From a virus, in IMG/VR virus record IMGVR_UViG_3300030451_000571, positions 1-59,684 of that record: a stretch of 59,684 nt of DNA; one strand, 5' to 3'. The notes beneath the pieces are model-generated. The model saw nothing but the letters and a program-made list of their open reading frames with translations, was not told the origin of the DNA and searched no databases. Position numbers and translations under genes: made by a program. Shown here one piece after another: positions 9,226 through 17,417 of this stretch (position 1 is the first letter of the stretch; each line of letters opens with the position of its first letter).

Positions 9226-9673
9226 CGGGGGTAGCTTCATCTTCTTCGTCCTCAAAGTCTTCAGGCCATGTAGACATAAATAGTTCGTACATTTTTTCTT
9301 TGCCTATGATTTTCATTGATGCACATATCTTACCCTCAAGACCTGCTACGTCCTGCGGTCCTTCGTCCTCTGCATTGTTACCACGTACACGGGACAGCAA
9401 CTCAAGAGCTTTGAGTGCGGTTTGACCATTGCCGTTTGCTTTGGCCTGCTCATATTGCTTCTCAAGTTCTGATACTACATCTACATCTGTGCTGTATTCT
9501 TCCTCAAGCTCTTCTAGTCTGCGCTGAATAGCAGGTTCTTGTAGTAGTCTATAGCCCTGATTGTGGGCAGACTTCTCACTGTAGCCAGCAGAGATAGCAG
9601 ACTGTGTAGCATTCTTGTTTATAAGATATGCTTGACAGAACTTTTCTTGACGCTCTTTAAGCTGCCCTGTCAT
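9218..9673 (-). CDS. Terminase small subunit
   Basis: This 151-residue protein has the N-terminal DNA-binding helix-turn-helix typical of small terminases (KERQEKFCQAYLINKNATQS, then AISAGYSEKSAHNQGYRLL). A Glu-rich helix (LEELEEEYSTD) and an acidic tail follow (EDFEDEEDEATPDE). It would recognise packaging sites and hand DNA to TerL. It is about 23 kb from the large subunit and on the opposite strand, embedded in the glycan operon and overlapping both neighbours, so it would be transcribed with those genes rather than with the late head genes. Confidence 0.82.
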   Translation of the reverse strand: MTGQLKERQEKFCQAYLINKNATQSAISAGYSEKSAHNQGYRLLQEPAIQRRLEELEEEYSTDVDVVSELEKQYEQAKANGNGQTALKALELLSRVRGNNAEDEGPQDVAGLEGKICASMKIIGKEKMYELFMSTWPEDFEDEEDEATPDE

Positions 9674-11939
9674 TCATAAATTCCTCAAAGGTTTGGAACT
9701 CTTGATTGTAATATGATTGGTCAAAAACTTGAGCAGCAAGGGTGTTCTCACCATAGAAGTCTATACGCACTGACAGGTCTTTTCGTTCAAACATTTTTTC
9801 AAGGTCTTGTGCAAGGGCAAGAAGTTCGCCAGTTGTCCAGAACTTGATGCCGCCAGTTTCTACGTGTAAATACTTTGGATTATCCATTTCATCTTTAGCA
9901 TCTTTGTCAACAGCGTCTTCTGGTACGCAGCAATCAAATCCAAATAGGTGTAGATTGCGATAGCCTAGCGTTTCTAATAGACCAACGGTTCGTGTTGCTG
10001 AAGCTGTACCACCAGAAATAAATACTGTACCGCCAGGGATAGGCAACTTAGGATTGACAACAAACTTGTCATCTCTTTCTGTATCACGCACCGCATCTGT
10101 AAAGGCGTGGAAGCCTTTGACATTATCTGTCTTTGACATAATATAATCTACTGCAGATATGTCGGTCATGCTGGCGATTACAAACAGGGTGCTAGGGTCA
10201 ACCTTTTTAAACAGGTCTTTACGCTTTACACCGTGTGTGCTTACACCATCGACAGGCCGTGGGTCAAGGATAACACAGGCTGTAGGCTTGATACCTGCCT
10301 CAAGAAGGCGAGGATATGAGTGCTTAACACACCACACTTCGGCATCGTATTTTTCTTGAACCTCTTTAATCTTATCCATATCAAGCTGACCACCTGATGC
10401 AATGATGGCATGTTTGTTATTTGTTTTGTATTGTTTGACCCAATCAAAGTCGCCAATCTTTTCTACATTATAGATAATATTTTTATGAATGTCATCCTGT
10501 GGCATTGAGTCTTTAGGCTTTACAATAATTGGAACACGCATAAACTCTTGTGGTAAATCTTTTTCTTTTTTAGATACAACTACACCAAGATGCACCTTGC
10601 CGCCAAAGGCAGTTGGGTCATCTGATGGCAAGACATATTTGTTGGTGTCTTTAATTTCTTGGAACGTTCTGATTATGCCGTTGTAATCAGGATTATTTAA
10701 AAACTCTTCGTCTTCGTGAGAATAATAATCGTCAAATACCACAACAGGAACATCTTTTAAAAACGTGTAGTCGCTTTTAACTGTGTCGTATGAGTGACCA
10801 CCATCAATATATGCAAAGTCTACATCGTCAAAGCGCTTACCCTTCATTGTTTCTTTTGTATTACCGCAGTGCAGGGTGTGCGTAAAGTTTTTACCCTGCT
10901 CTTTCATCTTAACTGTGAACTCTGCAAGCCTTCGGCCTACGGCTTCAGTGGCATTATGTGCCTTGATGTTTAGTTCTAGCTTGTCAGTTTCTTCTGTTGC
11001 TTCTTCAAACAAATCAAAGCCACGATAGTGTACCGTATCTACTTTTTCAAAAGCAGCAAGAGCCATCTCAATAGCACGCCCACCATTCCATGTGCCTGTT
11101 TCGACAATAGTAAATGTATCACGGCCTTCTGCATAGAAGCGAACCATGTCGGCAAGCTGCTTGTAGCGCTTTGGACCAACAACATCAGGAGATACTTCTT
11201 GTTTGTTCTGCCATTTGCGATTACCCTTGTTGTGTGTAAAGTGTTCGTTTAGCATACAGTTTTCAAACACCTCTAGGCCACGCACACCTTCTGACAGATT
11301 GCGTACTCTAGCGCCGTGTGCCTCATATACCTTTAGCAGTCGTGTATATACAAACGAATCAGTCCACTCACGATAGCCAAACACTTCGTCAGTATCGTAT
11401 GCACCACGAATATCTACAATATGTGAGCAGGCGTTATGATATGCCATGTTCCAAGCAGTAAAGCCTGTCTCGCTGTAGTCAATATCAATGCGACCAAGGT
11501 GTACCATGTCTACCTCGTCAAGCATAATCTTGGCTGCGTCCTCTGCAGTGAATCTTTTCTTTGTGATAGTGTCAGCATCAAGCCATGCCAACCAACCTTT
11601 ATACTCTTGGTCAATAAGCTCAAAGGCAAGGTCAGAATATGCGTATACTTTATTACAGAATCGAACAGCATCTAGTCTGTAATTATAAGGAGCTTCTGCA
11701 AAGCGTCCGTTTTTGTCTGCGTTGCGCTCAATAAAATCGTTACGTGCTTGCACATCCTCGATGTGTCGATAGGTAATAAAGCTTACTTGTGGTAGGTTAT
11801 CTGTATTACCCTCATATCCCTCTAGATATACGTATAGTTTAAAATCTGTTGGCTTCCATTTATTAACAACAGACTCCAGCATCGGCAGTCCGTAGTCTTT
11901 TTCAAATTGTTTTGGAAAGCTGGTTACAAAAGTATACAT
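9657..11939 (-). CDS. Three-domain glycan enzyme: glycosyltransferase - methyltransferase - DUF115/Maf-like domain
   Basis: This protein has 760 residues. Residues about 1-250 look like a GT-A glycosyltransferase with a WLDAD motif (119-123, metal/nucleotide-sugar binding). Residues about 255-455 are a class I SAM-dependent methyltransferase of the Methyltransf_24 type: VETGTWNGGRAIEMA (280-294), FAYIDGGHSYDTV (375-387) and VVFDDYYSHE (400-409). Residues about 505-720 match the DUF115/MptE-like core of flagellin Maf sugar transferases: HAIIASGGQLDMDKI (509-523), CVILDPRP (555-562) and a Gly-rich SGGTASATRTVGLLETLGY segment (643-661). Activities are inferred from motifs. With the adjacent GT and GDP-mannose dehydratase it probably builds or caps a modified sugar. 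The order of domains is unusual. Confidence 0.75.
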   Translation of the reverse strand: MYTFVTSFPKQFEKDYGLPMLESVVNKWKPTDFKLYVYLEGYEGNTDNLPQVSFITYRHIEDVQARNDFIERNADKNGRFAEAPYNYRLDAVRFCNKVYAYSDLAFELIDQEYKGWLAWLDADTITKKRFTAEDAAKIMLDEVDMVHLGRIDIDYSETGFTAWNMAYHNACSHIVDIRGAYDTDEVFGYREWTDSFVYTRLLKVYEAHGARVRNLSEGVRGLEVFENCMLNEHFTHNKGNRKWQNKQEVSPDVVGPKRYKQLADMVRFYAEGRDTFTIVETGTWNGGRAIEMALAAFEKVDTVHYRGFDLFEEATEETDKLELNIKAHNATEAVGRRLAEFTVKMKEQGKNFTHTLHCGNTKETMKGKRFDDVDFAYIDGGHSYDTVKSDYTFLKDVPVVVFDDYYSHEDEEFLNNPDYNGIIRTFQEIKDTNKYVLPSDDPTAFGGKVHLGVVVSKKEKDLPQEFMRVPIIVKPKDSMPQDDIHKNIIYNVEKIGDFDWVKQYKTNNKHAIIASGGQLDMDKIKEVQEKYDAEVWCVKHSYPRLLEAGIKPTACVILDPRPVDGVSTHGVKRKDLFKKVDPSTLFVIASMTDISAVDYIMSKTDNVKGFHAFTDAVRDTERDDKFVVNPKLPIPGGTVFISGGTASATRTVGLLETLGYRNLHLFGFDCCVPEDAVDKDAKDEMDNPKYLHVETGGIKFWTTGELLALAQDLEKMFERKDLSVRIDFYGENTLAAQVFDQSYYNQEFQTFEEFMNDRAA

Positions 11940-12616
11940 TATTCTTCCTCTGTGTATAAGTTGTTAAATATTTGGTTGGTATCAAGAGTATAATCCAAAT
12001 CGCTCTTGCTATAATGTATTTGTGCTGATGGCTTAAAGTCTGGCGCACCTTCTCCTGTAACAAACCAGGCGGGGTGTGTTACCCGCACCCTGTTGTTTGG
12101 CAGTGCCACAATATTACCTGTCCATTCACCCGCATCTAACAAGCACATAACGTGGCTTTGTTTGTGCTGCGCTGGGTCATCTGCAATCTCACTGTCTGTA
12201 TAATCAACAGTAAAGAGATATTTTGCTGGATACATTTCGCCATCTATTTTAGCAAGCCACGGGGCGGGTGTTGCCCTATCAATAACATACACTGAATGAG
12301 TATGTGACGGACAGTCCCACGGTTGCGCTTGATGAGTAGCCATTTGCTGCGGCCACTCTTCTACTGGTATGTCACCCATCAATCCTGTAATAGGCATCCT
12401 TGCCCACATTGCGCCGCCATGCACAGTATCTTCTTCTTCGCCTTCAGCAGCTATGCCTGTAAATATAATCTGGAAACTAAGACTACGGTTTGGCAGGGTA
12501 GTTACGCCAACTGCCATACCATGTAAGAACTCTCCATGATAGGCTTCGTGATTGTGTGTAAAGTCACGGCGAACCCAACACTTGAAGTGTGGTATATTGC
12601 TGTGAAGATACGGCAC
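11939..12616 (-). CDS. Conserved phage protein of unknown function
   Basis: This is about 225 residues from a GTG that shares its first base with the stop of the upstream glycosyltransferase and has a good SD (GGAG, 8 bases before). A longer GTG start at 12670 would add 18 residues overlapping that gene. The protein is rich in His, Trp and Pro (VPYLHSNIPHFKCWVRRDFT, HGGAMWARMPITGLMG, PWDCPSHTHSVYVID), suggesting a beta-rich, possibly metal-binding fold. No family was recognised. It sits between two glycosyltransferase genes, so a role in the glycan pathway is possible. Confidence 0.7.
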   Translation of the reverse strand: MPYLHSNIPHFKCWVRRDFTHNHEAYHGEFLHGMAVGVTTLPNRSLSFQIIFTGIAAEGEEEDTVHGGAMWARMPITGLMGDIPVEEWPQQMATHQAQPWDCPSHTHSVYVIDRATPAPWLAKIDGEMYPAKYLFTVDYTDSEIADDPAQHKQSHVMCLLDAGEWTGNIVALPNNRVRVTHPAWFVTGEGAPDFKPSAQIHYSKSDLDYTLDTNQIFNNLYTEEE

Positions 12617-13380
12617 TACATGTTCTCCAATATAAGCTGTGTGGTTATTTCTTTTTCGGTGGCTTGCCACTCTTCTGCGTACGCTTCGTCAATAGGCCGC
12701 TTGGGTTGCCATCCCTTAAACCACGGACCGCCCGTTGTAAAATGAGCATTCTTCGCCTCAACATGTTCGCTTGAATGTCCGTCAAGCCAGTTCCATTCTT
12801 CATGTATATCTCCAATCTCGTCATCGTCAAGCCACCCAAAAGAGTGCAGCCAAGAACCTGATTGCAGGTTCACTGCATCAACAGTAAGCTTTTTGTTGCT
12901 GGGGTGGGAGCAGTTGAATAACATAAAGCTAGACCAGTTCTTTCTGCGATAGCGGGTTTGGGCAACCCCGTCCATCTTTGCTCCTTCAGGTGGCTCATAT
13001 TTGTGCTTGACACATTGAACAGCAAACTCTGTTCTCTTGCCATACACACCGAATATGCCTTCGATGTCACCACGCACAAACATATCGGCATCCATAAACA
13101 ATGCCAACCCTTGATACTGGTTCAATGCGGGAACAAGGAAACGAGTAAACGTAAAGTCTGTGCTGAATGGTTTGTTGTCGAAGACATCATAGCGTTGCTT
13201 CGGGTCGTGTTCAAAGACACGTGAAGCCCTGCGATACAAGCCAATGCGGCGAAGCTCTGGCTCAAGCAGGGGGATAATATCATATGTTTTGTTGTACTTG
13301 CGGATGGAGTGTTCCAGAACCTCATAGGCTCGATGGTCACGCTCGTCATATCCTACATAAATAACTGGTCTTCTTTTCAT
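12616..13380 (-). CDS. Glycosyltransferase, GT8-like
   Basis: This 254-residue protein starts MKRRPVIYVGYDERDHRAYEVLEHSI, a nucleotide-sugar-binding opening, and carries FMDADMFVRGDIEG (about 94-107), the DxD motif used to bind metal and sugar nucleotide. The C-terminal part has SFMLFNCSHP and HFTTGGPWFKGW, matching GT8-type retaining transferases found in marine phages. SD GGAG lies five bases before the ATG. It is the first gene of the glycan operon behind a strong promoter at 13455-13483. The acceptor is unknown. Confidence 0.82.
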   Translation of the reverse strand: MKRRPVIYVGYDERDHRAYEVLEHSIRKYNKTYDIIPLLEPELRRIGLYRRASRVFEHDPKQRYDVFDNKPFSTDFTFTRFLVPALNQYQGLALFMDADMFVRGDIEGIFGVYGKRTEFAVQCVKHKYEPPEGAKMDGVAQTRYRRKNWSSFMLFNCSHPSNKKLTVDAVNLQSGSWLHSFGWLDDDEIGDIHEEWNWLDGHSSEHVEAKNAHFTTGGPWFKGWQPKRPIDEAYAEEWQATEKEITTQLILENM

Positions 13381-13400
13381 AACTGCTCCAATATAAGGGT

Positions 13401-13445
13401 GCGGTGGACAGGAGAGAGAAAGGACTGAAGAACTCTGCCCACCGC
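13401..13445 (-). promoter_or_regulatory. 5'-UTR hairpin ahead of the glycan operon
   Basis: An 11-bp stem (GCGGTGGACAG / CTGCCCACCGC, one G-U pair) closes a 23-base loop in the leader between the promoter at 13455-13483 and the glycosyltransferase ATG. There is no U-run after it on the minus strand, so it is not a simple terminator. It could stabilise the mRNA or regulate the operon. Confidence 0.55.
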
Positions 13446-13454
13446 TTGTCTTAT

Positions 13455-13483
13455 ATTATATGAAAATTATGCAGCTAAGTCAA
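13455..13483 (-). promoter_or_regulatory. Strong sigma70-like promoter for the glycan/terS operon
   Basis: On the minus strand, TTGACT (13478-13483), a 17-base spacer and TATAAT (13455-13460, perfect) form a near-consensus promoter. The start would fall near 13448, giving a leader of about 68 bases. It would let glycosyltransferases, the three-domain enzyme, small terminase and GDP-mannose dehydratase be expressed separately from the upstream replication genes. Confidence 0.75.
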
Positions 13484-13982
13484 GGACTTTTTTATAGTCC
13501 TCTAGTTGTGTTTGATTTAAATACCAACAAGAGTGCCTAAACCTTCCATCGTTGTTGCCAAAATTTGAATCCTTGTACAGTGTGTCTGCTTGTATTGCGC
13601 CACGGCATTCATACTTACCATCTGACCCTACCATTAACATGAACACATCTATATTTTTATTCTTGTGATTTGAAACAAGACAGCCGCTTTGCCATTTTGT
13701 CGCCTTAACATCAATGCGAAAACCATTATGCTCTATGTCGCCCATCTCTAAACCAGACTTAACTCCTTTTGTACCAAGGGTAAACAAGTCTGCGGGATAA
13801 GCATTGAGAAGCTTACAGGCAGCAATTTCTGATTCCGCACCCATAATATCTGGCTCTAACTTAGACATATTTTCAGCATATAAATATTCATTCACGCCGT
13901 TACTTCTGTTGCTGGCGTATCTGGTTTTTGCCACAAAGAGGGCAATCTTTTTTTCTAGCTCGTTCAAAACAATCTCTGTCAT
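13467..13982 (-). CDS. Putative PD-(D/E)XK-type nuclease
   Basis: This is 171 residues from the ATG (MTEIVLNELEKK) with SD GGAG six bases upstream; the longer frame from 14009 overlaps the cupin gene. The core has the restriction-endonuclease-like order: a helix with AESEIAACKLL, then GDIEHNGFRIDVKATKW (GD...DVK) and a hydrophobic strand IDVFMLMVG. The D-x-K dyad fits the metal site. Substrate is unknown; roles in DNA repair or host DNA breakdown are possible. Its 3' end overlaps the promoter of the glycan operon. Confidence 0.6.
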   Translation of the reverse strand: MTEIVLNELEKKIALFVAKTRYASNRSNGVNEYLYAENMSKLEPDIMGAESEIAACKLLNAYPADLFTLGTKGVKSGLEMGDIEHNGFRIDVKATKWQSGCLVSNHKNKNIDVFMLMVGSDGKYECRGAIQADTLYKDSNFGNNDGRFRHSCWYLNQTQLEDYKKVLDLAA

Positions 13983-13983
13983 G

Positions 13984-14316
13984 TTATCTCCGCTCAATGT
14001 CTTCTTCATCTAAGATGCTGCCCAGCCATACTTCAATTACCTTGGCATCTTCGTCACCGATATTGCCAACATGATGCCACATCTTTTTTGGTATCGTAAG
14101 TTTGTCATCTTTGTGGTATACAAGGCTACGTTGTAGCGCACGGTCTGTTTGTAGCACAACATTGATGCTACCCGATACTACAAGCCACTCTTCTTTCCTG
14201 TGTTGGTGACGTTGATTAGATAGATATTTGCCTGGATGTATGGTAAGTTCTTTTACTAGATAGCCGTTGCCTTCTAACAGGACTGTATAATATCCCCAGT
14301 CTCTATCAACCCTCAT
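13984..14316 (-). CDS. Stand-alone cupin of the mannose-6-phosphate isomerase type II family
   Basis: This 110-residue protein opens with RDWGYYTVLLEGNGYLVKEL and continues with HPGKYLSNQRHQHRKEEWLVVSG (metal-binding His/Glu set), IPKKMWHHVGN (final His) and IEVWLGSILDEEDIERR. This is the C-terminal cupin of ManC-type bifunctional enzymes, here without the guanylyltransferase domain. It would interconvert fructose-6-phosphate and mannose-6-phosphate, the first step to GDP-mannose. That fits the GDP-mannose 4,6-dehydratase 5 kb downstream. Catalytic sufficiency of the lone cupin is inferred. Confidence 0.8.
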   Translation of the reverse strand: MRVDRDWGYYTVLLEGNGYLVKELTIHPGKYLSNQRHQHRKEEWLVVSGSINVVLQTDRALQRSLVYHKDDKLTIPKKMWHHVGNIGDEDAKVIEVWLGSILDEEDIERR

Positions 14317-14543
14317 AGCGTCAACTCCGCATTGAGTTCGGCAAAGCCACCAATGTGTGTGCCATTAATCATAATTTGTGGCACTGTCTTCTTGTGAGGG
14401 AACAATCGGGCAAACTCTGACACATCTATATCAGTGCCTATCTCGTAATAGGTGTAAGGAAGACCACGCTTCTCACACAAAGTCTTTGCTTTGTCACAGA
14501 AGCTGCAGCCTTCCTGTCCATATATTTCAATCTTGTCTGTCAT
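14313..14543 (-). CDS. grx: Glutaredoxin
   Basis: This 76-residue protein has the CSFC redox pair (Cys13, Cys16), the cis-proline motif TVPQIMING and the GG glutathione-binding turn (HIGGFAEL). It lies immediately after the class II ribonucleotide reductase, sharing one base, so it most likely re-reduces the reductase's active-site disulfide. Length is standard for a single-domain glutaredoxin. Confidence 0.92.
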   Translation of the reverse strand: MTDKIEIYGQEGCSFCDKAKTLCEKRGLPYTYYEIGTDIDVSEFARLFPHKKTVPQIMINGTHIGGFAELNAELTL

Positions 14544-16462
14544 TATGCCGCAGTCAAGTCAACAACTTCGCAGCTGTCGCCAGAGCAAGCCAGCGTCTGT
14601 GTTCCTGCGGTGTTGTCTTCCTTCTCGTAATCAGAAAGCTTTGACCAGTCGATTGACTTAGGCATGGCCTTCAGTGCATCAGTGTACACCTTCTTGTCAC
14701 AGTCCTGATAGGGAGCTTGAGCATAGGTGTGGTCGCTGTGCGGCAAGAAGGATACGCCAGAGCAGATGTCAAAGTTATCATACACCCATGCGCCTACCTT
14801 GAGCCACTCTTCATCACGTACTGTGATGGTTACTGATGGCTTGTGTTCACACCACTCAAGGGCATACATTTTCCACAACTCAAGCTGCTCAATGGCAGAC
14901 ATATCATTGCGTGTAACTGCACCAGCAGGTGACTTGACAGGGAAGCTAAACACTGTCGTGCTGTCAGGCTTCATCACACAGGCTTCTGATGGGATGCCTG
15001 CGTCCTGCATGAACTGTGTTAGCGGGTCTTTGTTATCGCCCCGTACAGTGCGGATATAATACTCGCTATGACGAGCGTGAATGCCAGAGGCAGAATCAAC
15101 AAGCTGCGATACAGTACCCGAAGGTTTGACGCAAGTGATGGCCGCAGATGCACTAATTCCAAGTTGCTGTGCAACATCGTTGTTTGTTTGTACAGCAGTG
15201 TCACGAAGCTTGTTAAGAAGCTTTGCAGTCGGCTTGTTAGTAATTTCATTGTCCATAATACCTGTCAGGCTTACACCCAACAGCCTTTCTTCTTCAGTGT
15301 TACGCCGCCACACTGGCCGCAGATACGGCATGTGAGTGTACGTAGATTGAATAGTACCCAAGATTGTAGCAAGCTTTACCTTACGTGTCAAGGATTTTTC
15401 TGAGTCGGTTGGTCGAATCACAACCTCTGTCAGATTACAGAACTGGTAAGGCCGCAGGATAATTTCACTGCAGGGGTTTGTTCCCCAGTCCTTACCAATC
15501 TCACGGCGACCATTACGTGCTACGTGTTTGTCTGCTGCATCACGGCTGAAGATGCCACGCTCACCTGACTTAGACTCGACCAGGGCTGTCCACTCACGCA
15601 GGAATGTTTCCATGTCGGGCTTTTCAGTGTAGGCAACAGAGTTGTTAGCCAAGGCACGCTGACCCTCATTCTCCCACCACTGTCCCGACTTGGCATGACG
15701 CATACGGTCATCCGACAGGTTGGACAGGCTAATCATTGCACTGCGGCGTACACCACCGACAACTACAACCTCGCCAATCTTACACATGATGTCGTGACAC
15801 TCAACGCTGTTGAGCTTGCGGCCTGCCGCACCCTTAAACTTACCAACGACAAACTTAAACAGGTCATTGAGAGGCTCTGGTCCAGAGGCACGACCACCAA
15901 ACGTCTTGAGCCTTGCGCCAGCTGGGCGAATCTTAGACAAGTCCCATGACGGGATGTCACCTACATAGAGCAGAGAAATAAGTTTACGCAATCCCTTTGC
16001 CCAGCCTTCTTTGCTATCCTGTACCACGATAATATCTTCTACTTCTGCAAGGTCTTCGGGTACTTGTGGCAGCTTCTGGATTGCCTGACGCTCAACAGAG
16101 AAGCCGACACCTGTGCCACACAGAAGGATAAACATTGCCTCGTCAAAGGCACGGGGGTGGTCAACAGGCAGATAGCTACAGTTGTATACGCATGTGTTGT
16201 CACGGTCAGCTGCTTGGCCTGCGGTCATCAAGGCACGCATGGAAGGCATAACCTCTAGGTTCAGGATGGCTTCCTCAATCTCGTCTGTTGTTTTACTGTC
16301 AAGCCCAGAGGGACGCACGATGTTGTCTATGAATCTACCTACTGTTTCAGGCCATGTCTCTCTTCGGTTCTCATCTTCCAACCATCTGGCATATCGTGAT
16401 GTGGCGATAAAGGTTTGATAGTCGGTGGGTAGGTGGTTAGTCATAGTCATATTGCTTGTCAT
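14543..16462 (-). CDS. nrdJ: Adenosylcobalamin-dependent (class II) ribonucleoside-triphosphate reductase
   Basis: This protein has 639 residues, close to the monomeric Lactobacillus-type enzyme. The signature NPCSEIILRPYQFCNL near residue 340 holds the radical Cys and the Asn/Glu active-site residues. LSLTGIMD-like (VSLTGIMDN) and VKPSGTVSQLVDSASGIH follow. The C-terminal redox pair is CSGDSC (Cys626/Cys631). It makes deoxynucleotides without oxygen using B12, so the host must supply or import cobalamin. Three in-frame ATGs lie within the first seven codons; all overlap the thyX stop. It forms a block with thyX upstream and glutaredoxin downstream. Confidence 0.93.
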   Translation of the reverse strand: MTSNMTMTNHLPTDYQTFIATSRYARWLEDENRRETWPETVGRFIDNIVRPSGLDSKTTDEIEEAILNLEVMPSMRALMTAGQAADRDNTCVYNCSYLPVDHPRAFDEAMFILLCGTGVGFSVERQAIQKLPQVPEDLAEVEDIIVVQDSKEGWAKGLRKLISLLYVGDIPSWDLSKIRPAGARLKTFGGRASGPEPLNDLFKFVVGKFKGAAGRKLNSVECHDIMCKIGEVVVVGGVRRSAMISLSNLSDDRMRHAKSGQWWENEGQRALANNSVAYTEKPDMETFLREWTALVESKSGERGIFSRDAADKHVARNGRREIGKDWGTNPCSEIILRPYQFCNLTEVVIRPTDSEKSLTRKVKLATILGTIQSTYTHMPYLRPVWRRNTEEERLLGVSLTGIMDNEITNKPTAKLLNKLRDTAVQTNNDVAQQLGISASAAITCVKPSGTVSQLVDSASGIHARHSEYYIRTVRGDNKDPLTQFMQDAGIPSEACVMKPDSTTVFSFPVKSPAGAVTRNDMSAIEQLELWKMYALEWCEHKPSVTITVRDEEWLKVGAWVYDNFDICSGVSFLPHSDHTYAQAPYQDCDKKVYTDALKAMPKSIDWSKLSDYEKEDNTAGTQTLACSGDSCEVVDLTAA

Positions 16463-17114
16463 CGGTGCGTAGCTCCTCTCCTGTTAGTGCTTTCCAGCTG
16501 TGTTTAAAATCAAATCTTGCGGCTTCCTGACTAATCATATCAGCAATCTCACGTGTCTCCTTCTGAGCCGTATCGTGTAGGCGTTGATTGACCACACGGG
16601 CAAAGGCATATAGAGAGCCAGACCAATACCATTCTGTGTACATGTTCTGCGGCAACACCATACGTGCAAGCTCTGGTGCTACGCCATCTTTCAGCATGTT
16701 GTCGTATGTTTCCAAAGCCTCTTGCATGAAGGGGCGTATGTCATACGGAACTTTATCGTCTGCACTGCCCTGTTTTACATTGTCTGCACGCTTCCGCCAC
16801 ATTTTAGGTGTGTAGAATTTAGGTTCATAGTCAACATAGCGGCGGCTGACTTCATTCCAAGCCAACCCCACTTGGTGTTTGACTAGCTGTCGTGCTACAA
16901 ATAGGGGTGCTTCAATACGAAACTGCAAGAAGCAATGTGAGAACGGCGACCAGTGTGCGTGTTCAGCTAAGTAGTTGATAAGCTTCTGGTCTTTCTCTGT
17001 TAGGTCGAGATGGTTGCCCACCTTGACACGTTCTGATTCCTTGTTGAAGGAAACACGGGCAGCGTTTACCACAGTAAGGTCGCTGCCCATAAAATCAATC
17101 AATGATACTTTCAT
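16437..17114 (-). CDS. thyX: Flavin-dependent thymidylate synthase ThyX
   Basis: This 225-residue protein shows the ThyX signature at about 79-93 (KHQVGLAWNEVSRRYV). The usual RHR is KHQ here, while the WNEVSRRY part with the Ser is kept. Other family landmarks are NAARVSFNK, HWSPFSHCFLQFRIEAPLFV and the C-terminal ARMVLPQNMYTEWYWSGSL. It converts dUMP to dTMP using FAD, NADPH and methylene-tetrahydrofolate. It is coupled to the ribonucleotide reductase by a 26-base overlap. Confidence 0.93.
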   Translation of the reverse strand: MKVSLIDFMGSDLTVVNAARVSFNKESERVKVGNHLDLTEKDQKLINYLAEHAHWSPFSHCFLQFRIEAPLFVARQLVKHQVGLAWNEVSRRYVDYEPKFYTPKMWRKRADNVKQGSADDKVPYDIRPFMQEALETYDNMLKDGVAPELARMVLPQNMYTEWYWSGSLYAFARVVNQRLHDTAQKETREIADMISQEAARFDFKHSWKALTGEELRTDDKQYDYD

Positions 17115-17135
17115 TAGTCGAAGACTCCAATTATA

Positions 17136-17417
17136 CTACACTTGTTCCAGCGAGGCAATAAGCCTATCCAAATACCACTGACATTTTTTCAAATCTTCCA
17201 CAGGCTTGCCCTTGTATTGGTAGCGCCACATGTATTTCATGCAGTTGCCCTTCAGGTAGCCACGGTATTCTTCGGGTGACATGCTTGCCTCGATGGCCTG
17301 GATTGCCTCCACACCCTTGCGGTTGTAGTGTGCGGGGCTGTTCACTGGGTCATCGCTTGGTTCTTCAAAGTGCTTGAACTTAGTGTCCAAGGATTGCGTT
17401 GATTCGTTTTCTGACAT
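17136..17417 (-). CDS. DUF3310-like protein (SaV-like, nucleotide-kinase-related)
   Basis: This is 93 residues from the ATG preceded by AGGAG. DPVNSPAHYNRKGVEAIQAI, then GYLKGNCMKYMWRYQYKGKPVEDLKKCQWYLDRLI, is the DUF3310 pattern (DPVN-P-HY...GN-KY--R...K--DL-KA--YL). The family is common in phages next to nucleotide metabolism and replication genes. Its biochemical role is unsettled. Confidence 0.85.
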   Translation of the reverse strand: MSENESTQSLDTKFKHFEEPSDDPVNSPAHYNRKGVEAIQAIEASMSPEEYRGYLKGNCMKYMWRYQYKGKPVEDLKKCQWYLDRLIASLEQV

